NCBI RefSeq assembly: GCF_900119155.1
Contig: NZ_FPIR01000012.1
Location: 1-64,000 of the forward strand
Source of the DNA: Ruminococcus sp. YE71
GTDB taxonomy: Bacteria > Bacillota > Clostridia > Oscillospirales > Ruminococcaceae
Length of the DNA stretch: 64,000 nt
Direction of reading: 5' to 3'
Part shown: piece after piece, positions 1 to 7,977 of the stretch
Layout: each line of letters starts with the position of its first letter
Numbering within the stretch: the stretch's first letter is position 1
Program-made: the position numbers and the translations under genes
Notes under the pieces: generated by a model
Seen by the model: the letters and a program-made list of their open reading frames with translations, nothing else
Database searches by the model: none
Told to the model about the DNA's origin: nothing

Positions 1-189
1 GTTCATGTAGCCGTAAATGAGTATTTTCATCATGATATCCTCGGGCACAGCGCCGTTCCACTTGCTCTGTATCGTGTAATCTTCTTTGGAATAGATCTCG
101 TCTATCACATTGCCCAGTACTCTGACCGGTGAGCTTTCTTCGATGTAGATCTCATAATTCATGTTAAGACGTACTTGACAATTTCTCAT
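1..189 (-). CDS. Transposase, N-terminal part (cut by window edge)
   Basis: An open frame runs from ATG at 189 (second in-frame ATG at 162) off the left edge of the window, giving 63 residues. The frame contains ESSPVRVL and ends with MMKILIYGYMN, which resembles the N-terminal domain of IS1182/IS5-like transposases, where a residue run like LLKLYIYGYL precedes the helical DNA-binding part. An AAAGGA sequence lies about 11 nt before the ATG at 189, which favours the upstream start. The catalytic DDE part is outside the window, so an intact element, a fragment and a domesticated copy cannot be told apart. The assignment rests on a short stretch and is moderate. Confidence 0.55.
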   Translation of the reverse strand, partial: MRNCQVRLNMNYEIYIEESSPVRVLGNVIDEIYSKEDYTIQSKWNGAVPEDIMMKILIYGYMN

Positions 190-250
190 TTTTATGGTAC
201 AATCCTTTCGTGGGTTATTTTTTTCGCAATTAAATTATACCACAAAACGA

Positions 251-300
251 AGAGCTTAGCTATACCTTTCGGGGTTCGCTAAGCTCTTTTTCTTTCTTTT
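251..300. terminator. Bidirectional hairpin terminator
   Basis: A perfect 10-bp stem (251-260 with 278-287) is followed on the plus strand by a T-rich run to 300, and on the minus strand by TCGTTTTG. It sits downstream of the minus-strand flotillin gene (stop at 347) and probably ends that transcript. Confidence 0.75.
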
Positions 301-346
301 TGGGGTGCAACAGCCCCTTCTTTTGTTTTTAAGCGTTTGCTTTCCG

Positions 347-1840
347 TTACGACTCGGTGGGAGTGGTGGGTGTGGGTGCTGTCGGGGGTGTGGTGTTGTC
401 GGGAGGGTTCATACCCATGCCGATAGCCTTACCCGTAACGAAGGAGTTTATCATAGACTTGAGGTCGATGCCGATGCCGTCGAGCATTCCCGCGCTCACC
501 TGATTTGTGGACTTTGTGATGTCCTCGATCATTTTTGCGGTGTTGCCTTCGCCATACATCGTGATGCTGTCTACGCTTGCGAGCGGCTCTGCTATAGCCT
601 TTGCGATCTGCGGGAGCACCTCGAAGTACATCTGTAATACCGCTGCTTCCTGCATCTTCTGCATAGCCTCCGCCTTGCGGTCAAGACCCTCAGCCTCAGC
701 GAGAAGCTTAGCCTTTACGGCGTTTGCCTCTGCCTCACCGACTGCCCTGATACCCTCGGCTTCCTGGAGCTTTGCGAACTTCATCGCTTCAGCCTTAGCC
801 TTCTGAGCCTCTGCTTCCTTCTGTGTCTCGTACAGCTCCGCCTCAGCCTGCTTCGAGCGCTGGAAGAGCGCTGCCTGCGCCTCCTGCTCCTTGCGGTAGC
901 GGTCTGCATCTGCTTTCTTCTTGATCTCGGCGTTGAGTGCCTGCTCCTGAACTTCCGCCTGCTTAGCATGTAAGAGTACCGACTGCTCGGTCTTAGCGAT
1001 ATCCGCCATCGAGCTTGTTACTTCGATAGTCTTTCTCTGCTCCTGCTTCTGGATGTCGTAAGCAGCGTCTGCCTCAGCCTGCTTGATATCCGACTGCTTT
1101 TTCAGTTCAGCCTTGCGGATAGCGAGTTCGTTGTTCTTCTGTGCGATCTCGGTCTCAGCCTGAACTCTTGCGTCGTTGGATTCCTTGCTCGCCTTAGCCT
1201 GTGCGATCTGGATATCTCTCTCAGCCTCAGCCTTGGTGATAGCCGCCGTCTTCTGGATCTTTGTGGTGTTGTCGATACCGAGGTTCTCGATAAGTCCCTG
1301 CTCATCAGTCAGGTTCTGAACGTTGAACGAAACGATCTCAAGACCCATAGCCGCCAGGTCGGGAGAAGCGTTCTCCTGAACCTTTTCAGCGAACTTCTTA
1401 CGGTCGTTTACCATGTCCTGCAAGCCCATCTGACCTACGATCTCACGAACGTTACCTTCGAGTACCTCGCGTGCAACGCCGCAGATGTAGTTCGAGTTCT
1501 GGTTCAGGAAGTTCTGAGCTGCCAGCGCGATCATTTCGGAGCGGTCAGAGATCTTGATGTTAACGACCGAATCTACCCTGATGTTTATGTAGTCGGCGGT
1601 CGGAACGCTTGTAGCGGTCTTGACGTCTACCGAAATGAGCTTTAAGCTCAGTTTATCAAGTCTTTCGAGGAAAGGCACCTTGATGCCTGCCCTGCCGATA
1701 AGTGTTCGCTTTCTCAGACCCGAGATGATGTATGCCTCATCGGGCGGTGCCTTGCAGTAACCCGAAACGACGATGATTATCAGCAGGATGATGCCTGCGA
1801 TAATGCCGATCGTACCAAGATTCTCCTGGATCCAATCCAT
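347..1840 (-). CDS. Flotillin-like SPFH/band 7 membrane scaffold protein
   Basis: Flotillins are anchored in the cytoplasmic membrane, oligomerise, and organise membrane microdomains. This 497-residue protein has one N-terminal membrane segment (about residues 10-28), an SPFH/band 7 domain to about residue 200, and a long Ala/Glu/Lys/Gln-rich coiled coil (about 195-420) with the repeated AEA/EAE pattern typical of flotillins. The C-terminal tail is Pro/Thr rich. An upstream in-frame ATG exists at 1870, but AGGAGG lies 8 nt before the ATG at 1840, so 1840 is the start. The gene is transcribed alone from a consensus promoter at 1901-1929. Family membership is clear; the client proteins are unknown. 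Confidence 0.92.
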   Translation of the reverse strand: MDWIQENLGTIGIIAGIILLIIIVVSGYCKAPPDEAYIISGLRKRTLIGRAGIKVPFLERLDKLSLKLISVDVKTATSVPTADYINIRVDSVVNIKISDRSEMIALAAQNFLNQNSNYICGVAREVLEGNVREIVGQMGLQDMVNDRKKFAEKVQENASPDLAAMGLEIVSFNVQNLTDEQGLIENLGIDNTTKIQKTAAITKAEAERDIQIAQAKASKESNDARVQAETEIAQKNNELAIRKAELKKQSDIKQAEADAAYDIQKQEQRKTIEVTSSMADIAKTEQSVLLHAKQAEVQEQALNAEIKKKADADRYRKEQEAQAALFQRSKQAEAELYETQKEAEAQKAKAEAMKFAKLQEAEGIRAVGEAEANAVKAKLLAEAEGLDRKAEAMQKMQEAAVLQMYFEVLPQIAKAIAEPLASVDSITMYGEGNTAKMIEDITKSTNQVSAGMLDGIGIDLKSMINSFVTGKAIGMGMNPPDNTTPPTAPTPTTPTES

Positions 1841-1862
1841 ATGTATGCCTCCTTTTCTCCAA

Positions 1863-1890
1863 GGGGACACCGTTAACGATTTCGTGTCCC
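1863..1890 (-). other. 5' leader hairpin of the flotillin gene
   Basis: GGGGACAC at 1863-1870 pairs with GTGTCCC at 1884-1890, and the loop contains the palindrome CGTTAACG. It lies between promoter and start codon on the minus strand and could affect mRNA stability. No regulatory role is shown by the sequence alone. Confidence 0.45.
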
Positions 1891-1900
1891 TACGCTCATA

Positions 1901-1929
1901 ATTATATCATAAAGCGAAAATCTTGTCAA
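1901..1929 (-). promoter_or_regulatory. Promoter of flotillin gene
   Basis: On the minus strand TTGACA (1929-1924), a 17-bp spacer and TATAAT (1906-1901) form a full consensus vegetative promoter. It is divergent from the punA promoter 60 bp away. Confidence 0.85.
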
Positions 1930-1991
1930 TAGTGAATTAACTTTTATCGAGGTACTGAAACCCTGTGAAACGGTAGAAATTTTTATGACTG

Positions 1992-2020
1992 TTGACAGAT
2001 TTTGAATGGTATGATATAAT
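1992..2020 (+). promoter_or_regulatory. Promoter of punA-mtnA-birA
   Basis: TTGACA at 1992-1997, a 17-bp spacer and TATAAT at 2015-2020 give a perfect consensus promoter. The start codon is 267 bp downstream, so the message has a long leader that contains a hairpin and an inserted repeat. Confidence 0.85.
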
Positions 2021-2041
2021 TATTTTGTAACAAATATGTCC

Positions 2042-2071
2042 CTGCGGGTTTCCAAAAAGAACACCCGCAGA
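2042..2071 (+). other. Leader hairpin upstream of punA
   Basis: CTGCGGGT and ACCCGCAG form an 8-bp stem around a 14-nt loop, about 20 nt after the predicted transcription start. No T-run follows, so it is not a plain terminator. It does not match a purine riboswitch that I can recognise. Confidence 0.4.
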
Positions 2072-2085
2072 CGCTCAAATAGAGA

Positions 2086-2265
2086 TTAAGGCAACACCGC
2101 ACGACCATTGTGCGTCAGATGCGAAGTCAGAAATTTCGTCAGATTACCTAAATGAGGCGCAGATGGGCTGGCGCCCATCAAGCCGAATTTGGGTAATATG
2201 ACGGAATTTATGCAAGCATATGATGTGCAAAGGCGCGAGCCGGTGGTTGCGCGGTGTTGCCTTAA
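2086..2265. mobile_element. MITE-like element with 15-bp terminal inverted repeats
   Basis: The perfect inverted repeats TTAAGGCAACACCGC (2086-2100) and GCGGTGTTGCCTTAA (2251-2265) bound a 180-bp segment with no plausible gene. The ends include TTAA, which may be part of the target or a duplication. This fits a non-autonomous miniature inverted-repeat element inserted in the punA leader between promoter and ribosome binding site. No matching transposase is in the window. Confidence 0.65.
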
Positions 2266-2286
2266 AGTAATTCGGAGGTAAATACC

Positions 2287-3141
2287 ATGAAATTGAATAC
2301 ATACCAGAAGCTCGAATCTGCGTACGCGTCCATTCGCAGGAAGACGGATTTTGTTCCCGAGGTCGCGCTGGTGCTGGGGTCGGGGCTGGGGGCGTTCGCG
2401 GATGAGCGCGTCGAGACCGAAGCTGTCGTTGAGTACAAGGACATCGCGGGATTTCCCGTTTCGACGGTCATCGGGCACAAGGGTCGTTTCGTGTTCGGAA
2501 CGGTGGGCGGCGTGAAGGTCGCGGTCATGCAGGGCAGAGTGCATTATTACGAGGGCTACCCCATGACCGACGTTGTCATGCCTGCACGTCTGCTGGCGAT
2601 GATGGGGGCTAAAGTGCTGTTTCTGACCAACGCTTCGGGTGGCATTTCGCCCGAGCTCGGCGCTGGTGACTTCATGCTCATCCGTGACCACATCGCGTCC
2701 TTCGTCCCGAATCCGCTCATCGGCGCGAATGTCGAGGAGCTCGGCACCCGCTTCCCTGATATGTCGAACGTCTACGACAACGGGCTCTGCGATGTCATAA
2801 AGTCGTCGGCGGAGAAGATAGGCGTTCCGCTTAAAGAGGGCGTTTACGCGCAGCTGACGGGTCCGTCCTTCGAGACCCCTGCCGAGATACGTATGCTGGG
2901 TACGCTGGGCGCTGACGCGGTGGGAATGTCCACGGCGGTCGAGGCGATTGCCGCCCGTCACGCAGGTGTGCTGGTGTGCGGCATCTCATGCGTCGCAAAT
3001 CAGGCGGCAGGCATCAGCCCGACACCGCTCACTCACGATGAGGTCCAGGAGACCGCCAATAAAGCCGCTCCGCGTTTCAAGGCGCTCATCTCCGAGAGCA
3101 TCGTGAACATCTCGGCTCATCTGAAAACGAGGGAGATATGA
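2287..3141 (+). CDS. punA: Purine nucleoside phosphorylase (trimeric type)
   Basis: This cytosolic enzyme cleaves inosine, guanosine or deoxy forms with phosphate to free base and (deoxy)ribose 1-phosphate. The 284-residue length matches the trimeric PNP family. Visible motifs are the phosphate loop GSGLG (about 31-35), GHKGRF with the conserved His near 64, MQGRVHYYEGY (81-91), NASGGI, the base-binding Glu in GPSFETPAE and the Asn in CVANQAAG, the last two typical of 6-oxopurine-specific enzymes. GGAGG lies 10 nt before the ATG. The stop overlaps the start of mtnA, so the two are translationally coupled; this raises the possibility that the enzyme also handles methylthio- or deoxy-nucleosides. 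Confidence 0.93.
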   Translation: MKLNTYQKLESAYASIRRKTDFVPEVALVLGSGLGAFADERVETEAVVEYKDIAGFPVSTVIGHKGRFVFGTVGGVKVAVMQGRVHYYEGYPMTDVVMPARLLAMMGAKVLFLTNASGGISPELGAGDFMLIRDHIASFVPNPLIGANVEELGTRFPDMSNVYDNGLCDVIKSSAEKIGVPLKEGVYAQLTGPSFETPAEIRMLGTLGADAVGMSTAVEAIAARHAGVLVCGISCVANQAAGISPTPLTHDEVQETANKAAPRFKALISESIVNISAHLKTREI

Positions 3142-4157
3142 TGCCTGAAATAGTGTACAATAAAATGGACAGTGTCCGCCTTTCCGGGGACGGAAGTGCT
3201 GTCGTGATAATCGACCAGACCCTGCTCCCCAACGAGCTGAAATATCTGACCCTCACGACTGCCGAGCAGATGTTCGAGGCGATAAAGACCCTTCGGGTGA
3301 GGGGCGCACCTGCCATCGGCATCTTCGCAGGGTACGCCATGGCGGTGCTTGCGAAGAGCATCCCCGACGAGGGTTTCATGGACGAGCTGACGCGGCTTGG
3401 GGAGTACCTCATCTCCTCGCGCCCGACCGCCGTGAACCTTTCGTGGGCGGTGAAACGTCAGCTCGGATGTGCCGCAAGGTCGGGCAGGGAAGGCCTCGCC
3501 GATGAAGCGGTGCGCATCCATCTTGAGGACATCGGCACCTGCAAGGCGATAGCCGAGCACGGGCTGTCGCTCCTGCACGAGGGCGACAGGGTGCTGACCC
3601 ACTGCAACGCAGGTGCCCTCGCCTGTTCGCGCTACGGCACGGGGCTGGGGGCGCTGCTGCTTGCCGCTGAAAGGGGCTTCAAAGTCTCGGCGGTGGTGGA
3701 CGAGACCCGTCCGCTGCTGCAAGGCGCAAGGCTCACCGCCTACGAGCTGCACAACGCAGGCATCGACGTCAGTCTCATCTGCGACAACATGGCGGCGTGG
3801 CTCATGTCCTGCGGCGAGATAGACGCGGTGATGGTGGGCTGCGACCGCGTGGCGGCAAACGGCGACACCGCCAACAAGATAGGCACGCTGGGCGCGGCTG
3901 TGGCGGCGCATCATTTCGGAGTGCCGTTCTATGTTTGCTGCCCCGGCTCCACCATCGACAGGAGCTGCAAGACGGGTGCGGACATCGTGGTGGAAGAGCG
4001 CGACGGCAGTGAGATAACCGAGCTGTATTTCAGACAGCGCACCGCCCCCGAGGGCATCGGTTTCCGCGACCCCGCCTTCGACGTGACCCCTGCCGAGCTC
4101 ATCACGGCGATAATCACCGAGAACGGCATACTGCGCTATCCGTACTACTTTGGCTGA
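3141..4157 (+). CDS. mtnA: S-methyl-5-thioribose-1-phosphate isomerase
   Basis: MtnA converts methylthioribose 1-phosphate to methylthioribulose 1-phosphate in methionine salvage or the related DHAP shunt. The 338-residue protein shows RGAPAIG, the catalytic Cys in THCNAG, DETRPLLQG, and the catalytic Asp in GCDRVAANGD followed by the family run NKIGT. Two ATGs occur in tandem (3138 and 3141); GGGAG is 2 nt from the first and 5 nt from the second, so 3141 is preferred. The gene overlaps the punA stop codon and is 12 nt upstream of birA. The kinase, nucleosidase, dehydratase and aldolase of known pathways are not nearby. Confidence 0.93.
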   Translation: MPEIVYNKMDSVRLSGDGSAVVIIDQTLLPNELKYLTLTTAEQMFEAIKTLRVRGAPAIGIFAGYAMAVLAKSIPDEGFMDELTRLGEYLISSRPTAVNLSWAVKRQLGCAARSGREGLADEAVRIHLEDIGTCKAIAEHGLSLLHEGDRVLTHCNAGALACSRYGTGLGALLLAAERGFKVSAVVDETRPLLQGARLTAYELHNAGIDVSLICDNMAAWLMSCGEIDAVMVGCDRVAANGDTANKIGTLGAAVAAHHFGVPFYVCCPGSTIDRSCKTGADIVVEERDGSEITELYFRQRTAPEGIGFRDPAFDVTPAELITAIITENGILRYPYYFG

Positions 4158-4169
4158 GAGGGTGAGAAA

Positions 4170-5117
4170 ATGGCTCTGAAAAACGACATTCTTTCGCTGA
4201 TGGAGAGCGAACACGGCGAAGTGCTGTCGGGAAGTATGCTCGCCGAGCGTTTCGGCGTGTCGAGAAATGCGGTCTGGAAGGCGGTAAACGCGCTGAAAGA
4301 AGAGGGTCACTCGGTCGAAACGGTCGGGCGCAAGGGCTATCGGCTGACTGACGGCAGCGACATTCTTTCGGAAGAGGGCATACGGAGTTTTCTGCCCGAG
4401 AAACTGCGCAGCTCGCGGCTCGCTGTTGCGAAGGAGGTCGGCTCCACCAACGACGAGGCGAAAAAGCTGAGCATGGACTACCCGAGCGAGCCTGCGGTGT
4501 TCGTGGCGGACAGTCAGCTCTCGGGGCGCGGACGTTTCGGGCGGAAGTTCTATTCCCCCGCGAAAACGGGGCTGTACCTTTCGATTGTCTTCTATCCTCA
4601 CGAACAGCTGAACAGAGCTGTGGTCTACACGGCGATGGCGGCTGTGGCGGCGGCGCGGGCGGCTGAAAAAGTCTGCGGCATCCGACCGCAGATAAAGTGG
4701 ATAAACGACCTCTACATCGGCGAACGGAAGGTCGCAGGCATCCTGACCGAGGCCGAAACGGATTTCGAGACGGGCGAGGTGCGTCGGATGATAGTCGGTA
4801 TCGGCGTGAATATCACCACCGAGGATTTCCCCGACAGCATACGTGAAAAAGCCGCGTCACTCGGCGTGAAAGTGCGCAGGAACCAACTCGCGGCAGAGAT
4901 GATCTCGGAGTTCTTCTCGATCGCCGAGGAAAAGCCCGACGGCTTCATGGACGAGTACCGAAGCGGCTGCTTCCTGATCGGACGCGAGATACTCTTCTCC
5001 GACGGCTCCCGCGAATACCGCGGCACAGTCGTCAGCATAGGCGACGCCTGCGAACTCGTCCTCGACACCCCCGACGGCCGCCAGACCTTCTCCCACGGCG
5101 AGATACTGCGCTTCTAA
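4170..5117 (+). CDS. birA: Biotin-[acetyl-CoA carboxylase] ligase with repressor domain
   Basis: BirA activates biotin to biotinyl-5'-AMP and transfers it to biotin carboxyl carrier protein; versions with an N-terminal winged helix also repress biotin genes. The 315-residue protein has the winged helix in about residues 1-62 (LAERFGVSRNAVWKAV), the GRGRFGRKF nucleotide loop, IKWINDLYIGERKVAGIL (usual KWPNDL with Pro replaced by Ile), and a C-terminal SH3-like part. GAGAGGGTGAGA precedes the ATG. It is the last gene of the punA-mtnA-birA unit. No biotin synthesis gene or obvious BirA operator lies next to it. Confidence 0.92.
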   Translation: MALKNDILSLMESEHGEVLSGSMLAERFGVSRNAVWKAVNALKEEGHSVETVGRKGYRLTDGSDILSEEGIRSFLPEKLRSSRLAVAKEVGSTNDEAKKLSMDYPSEPAVFVADSQLSGRGRFGRKFYSPAKTGLYLSIVFYPHEQLNRAVVYTAMAAVAAARAAEKVCGIRPQIKWINDLYIGERKVAGILTEAETDFETGEVRRMIVGIGVNITTEDFPDSIREKAASLGVKVRRNQLAAEMISEFFSIAEEKPDGFMDEYRSGCFLIGREILFSDGSREYRGTVVSIGDACELVLDTPDGRQTFSHGEILRF

Positions 5118-5466
5118 CGGGGAGAGTGCGGGACTGACTGGGGGAAGACCCCTTTCCTAAAATTTTTAATACTTTTTGGCTTGTGGGTGTTTCTTCTTTA
5201 TATTGTGCAAGTCGAGAAGGTTGTAGTTCTATTTTTTCAATAGTCTGTCCCTTGCCAAAAAGACGTTCATGAGTGCAGGAAAGCGGTAAGGCAAGTAGAC
5301 ATCTTTTGAAGCGGCGAGAGTCTATCTCCCCGAACACATCTATATGATGACAATATTAAAAGTCTTTGGAAGGGGGTCTGGGGGAGAACCTTTCTTCAGA
5401 AAGGTTTCCCCCGGTAAAACCCGTAGTTTTCGCCCCCCCCGTCGGGAGCAGAAAGGAGCATAGTGT
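5118..5466. repeat. Composite intergenic repeat, copy 1
   Basis: This 349-bp gap has no supported gene. Its left part (about 5140-5300) is similar, in reverse complement, to 45860-46025; shared blocks include the CAAAAAGTATTAAAA and TTTTTGGCAAGGG runs. Its right part (5300-5412) carries the block CAATATTAAAAGTCTTTGGA at 5351-5370 and a long hairpin at 5380-5412, related to 45664-45760 in reverse complement. Thus the whole gap is an inverted copy of the repeat-rich gap at 45.6-46.0 kb. No clear glpK promoter is seen in it. Confidence 0.7.
5380..5412. repeat. Palindromic arm of dispersed repeat
   Basis: GGGGGAGAACCTTTCT and AGAAAGGTTTCCCCC pair around a 2-nt loop with one or two mismatches. 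The same arm recurs at 21985-22013 and, truncated, at 45664-45682. As transcribed RNA it would fold into a strong hairpin upstream of glpK. Confidence 0.7.
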
Positions 5467-6954
5467 ATGAAGTATATTCTTTCACTTGACCAGGGGACCA
5501 CGTCCTCGAGGGCGGTACTTTTTGACGAGGAGCAGCGCATCACTGCGATCTCTCAGAGGGAGTTCACCCAGTATTATCCGAAGGAGGGCTGGGTCGAGCA
5601 CAATCCGATGGAGATATGGTCATCGCAGTATTCGGTGGTCACGGAAGCGGTAGCCAAGAGCGGCATCAACCCTTCGGACATCGCGGCGGTTGGCATCACC
5701 AACCAGCGCGAGACGACCATCGTGTGGGAGCGAAGCACGGGGAAGCCTGTGTACAACGCTATCGTGTGGCAGTGCCGCCGCACCGCGCCGCTCATCGAGA
5801 AGCTGAAAGCCGACGGTCTGACCGAGATGATACGCGAAAAGACGGGGCTTGTGCCAGACGCGTATTTTTCCGCCACGAAGATCCGCTGGATACTGGACAA
5901 CGTTGAGGGCGCACGCGCACAGGCGGAGCGTGGCGAGCTTCTGTTCGGCACGGTGGACACATGGCTCATCTGGAAGCTGACGGGGGGCAAGACCCACGCC
6001 ATCGACCGCACCAACGCGTCGCGGACGATGCTCTACAACATCAACACCTGCGAGTGGGACGACGACCTGCTGAAACTCTTCGGCATACCGCGTTCGATGC
6101 TCCCCGAAGTCAAGAGTTCGGGGGATTTCTACGGTGTTGCGGACGTTTGCGGAGCGGCTGTGCCTATCGCAGGAGACGCTGGCGACCAGCAGGCGGCGCT
6201 TTTCGGGCAGGGCTGTTTCGAGGCAGGCAGCGCGAAGAACACCTACGGCACGGGCTGTTTCCTTCTGATGAACACGGGCAGCGAGCGCAGGACGAGTGAG
6301 AACGGACTGGTGACGACCATCGCCGCCACTCTCCGCGGAAATCCCGTTCAGTACGCGCTTGAGGGCAGCGTTTTCGTCGGTGGAGCGGTCATCCAGTGGC
6401 TGCGCGACGAGATGCGCCTGTTTTCCGAGAGCCGCGACGCGGAGTACTTCGCACGGAAGGTGGACAGCTCTGGCGGCGTGTACCTTGTACCTGCCTTTAC
6501 GGGGCTGGGCGCACCCTACTGGGATATGTACGCCCGCGGCACCATCGTCGGCATCACCCGCGGCACCAAGCGCGAGCACATCATCCGTGCGGCGCAGGAG
6601 TCCATCGCCTTCCAGTCGGCAGATCTGTTCACCGCCATGGAGAGCGATTCTGGGGTGCGCATCAGCGAACTGAACGTTGACGGCGGCGCTTCGAGGGATT
6701 CCTTCCTGATGCAGTTTCAGTCCGATATTCTGGACAGAAAGCTCGTAAAGCCGAAAAACCACGAATCGACGGCACTGGGCGCGGCGTATCTCGCAGGGCT
6801 CACGGTGGGTCTGTGGGAGAATGCCTCGGGGCTCGTATCCGCCCGTGAGATAGACCGCACATACACCCCCGATATGTCCCCCTCACAGCGCGAGTCGCTC
6901 CTTTCGGGCTGGCACAAAGCCATCGGCAGGAGCAAGGGCTGGGCGGAAGAATGA
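5467..6954 (+). CDS. glpK: Glycerol kinase
   Basis: GlpK phosphorylates glycerol to glycerol 3-phosphate with ATP. The 495-residue protein has the FGGY-family N-terminus [16 protein letters not shown], the substrate loop region [21 protein letters not shown], the ATP-site run [10 protein letters not shown], and the C-terminal DGGASRD. AAAGGAG precedes the ATG by 8 nt. The gene stands alone between the repeat-rich gap and a convergent gene; no glycerol facilitator or glycerol-3-phosphate dehydrogenase is adjacent. Identification is firm. I could not see a consensus promoter, so it may depend on sequence within the upstream repeat. Confidence 0.95.
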   Translation: MKYILSLDQGTTSSRAVLFDEEQRITAISQREFTQYYPKEGWVEHNPMEIWSSQYSVVTEAVAKSGINPSDIAAVGITNQRETTIVWERSTGKPVYNAIVWQCRRTAPLIEKLKADGLTEMIREKTGLVPDAYFSATKIRWILDNVEGARAQAERGELLFGTVDTWLIWKLTGGKTHAIDRTNASRTMLYNINTCEWDDDLLKLFGIPRSMLPEVKSSGDFYGVADVCGAAVPIAGDAGDQQAALFGQGCFEAGSAKNTYGTGCFLLMNTGSERRTSENGLVTTIAATLRGNPVQYALEGSVFVGGAVIQWLRDEMRLFSESRDAEYFARKVDSSGGVYLVPAFTGLGAPYWDMYARGTIVGITRGTKREHIIRAAQESIAFQSADLFTAMESDSGVRISELNVDGGASRDSFLMQFQSDILDRKLVKPKNHESTALGAAYLAGLTVGLWENASGLVSAREIDRTYTPDMSPSQRESLLSGWHKAIGRSKGWAEE

Positions 6955-6969
6955 TCGTATAACAGTAAA

Positions 6970-7003
6970 AAGGCACTTTTGTCGTGATTGACAAAAGTGC
7001 CTT
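6970..7003. terminator. Bidirectional terminator between glpK and the 7.0-11.0 kb operon
   Basis: A perfect 14-bp stem (6970-6983 with 6990-7003) has TTTTT on its minus-strand 3' side and a weaker T-rich tail on the plus strand. It ends the minus-strand galK operon and probably also glpK. Confidence 0.85.
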
Positions 7004-7010
7004 GTATTTA

Positions 7011-7961
7011 TCAGAGAGAAATCGTGATATCCTCTGCCGAGGTTATCGTTGAGAAGTTGTCGTAATCGAGTATTTCCGATGAGAAAACCAGCCTGTCGAA
7101 ATCGGCATTCGGGTCGTTTTCGGGCGCGTAGAATTTCATAAGAATATAGTGACCCGTGTGGGCAGGAACGGAATTGCGGAGATTATTCTCCATATCCACC
7201 ACCGTATCCCCAGAATAGCAGGTGTGATCGTTCACCCTGAAAATGATATCCGTGTCGCCGGTGTTCTCGATGTACAATCTTACTATCCTGCCGATCTTAT
7301 TCTGGTCGTCGTCGGTCATCGGATAGTTCGAGTCGTACCACAGCCTTACGCCCGCATCATCCATCGCGTCGTACACCACGTAGTCGCTTGAATCGTGATT
7401 TGGCACCGAACCCTCCAGATCGAAGTAGGTGTGTATCTGGTCGCTGTAGAGGTATTCGCCGTCCTCCGTCTCGTCGTGTACGCCGATCTTCATGCGGATG
7501 TCCGTAATGGCGGCTCTTACGCTGATAAGGTCGTTGATGTTCTCGACCGTGGTCTGTATCTCGCTCTGAGGGTAGACGTATACGTCAAATTCAGCGGTGC
7601 TGGTGTAGCTGTTGGGTGCGATGTAGCTGCTGAACACGTTCATCCTGTGATCGCTGTCGTTCTTGATGTTCAGCACCAGATCGTAGGAAGAACCGTTCCT
7701 TTTCAGCTCATCGACAGTGATGGTGATGCCGTATTGCCTGTACAGCACTTCGTAGCCGTAGCGGCGGTCGTCGTCGGTGTATCCCTCGGTGAGTATGGGT
7801 TTCAGGCTCACGGGGATGGTCTCATCGGTCTGTGAGGAAGTGTTTTTCTTCGGCGCGGGCATATTTTCCGCATTTTTCTTGCTGCGTAGCCCGTACACGG
7901 CAGAGCCGCCCATCACTAAGACGGCAGCGGCGCAGACAGCCGCGATGTGTGATCTTTTCAT
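7011..7961 (-). CDS. Secreted or membrane-anchored protein of unknown function
   Basis: The 316-residue protein begins MKRSHIAAVCAAAVLVMGG, a signal peptide or single N-terminal anchor without a lipobox Cys. A Lys/Ser/Thr-rich linker follows to about residue 50. The rest is rich in Asp, Tyr, Val and Thr, with predicted beta character and phrases such as LVLNIKNDSDHRMNV and YIENTGDTDIIFRV. These suggest one or two immunoglobulin-like beta domains of the kind that holds a folded extracytoplasmic protein. No catalytic motif is apparent. CGGAGA sits about 8 nt before the ATG, inside the 16-nt gap after trmB, so it is the last gene of the galK operon. I do not recognise the family. Confidence 0.75.
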   Translation of the reverse strand: MKRSHIAAVCAAAVLVMGGSAVYGLRSKKNAENMPAPKKNTSSQTDETIPVSLKPILTEGYTDDDRRYGYEVLYRQYGITITVDELKRNGSSYDLVLNIKNDSDHRMNVFSSYIAPNSYTSTAEFDVYVYPQSEIQTTVENINDLISVRAAITDIRMKIGVHDETEDGEYLYSDQIHTYFDLEGSVPNHDSSDYVVYDAMDDAGVRLWYDSNYPMTDDDQNKIGRIVRLYIENTGDTDIIFRVNDHTCYSGDTVVDMENNLRNSVPAHTGHYILMKFYAPENDPNADFDRLVFSSEILDYDNFSTITSAEDITISL

Positions 7962-7977
7962 GTTACTGTCTCCGAAT

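Noticed and set aside
2042-2286. Purine riboswitch in the punA leader
   Set aside because: The leader has only a simple hairpin and the inserted repeat; I cannot find the conserved three-way junction.
3117-4601. Long open frame of 494 codons on the minus strand opposite mtnA and birA
   Set aside because: It lies against well-defined genes with intact motifs, its protein has no recognisable family and a biased His/Arg/Leu composition, and no ribosome binding site is seen. It is a shadow of G+C-rich coding DNA.
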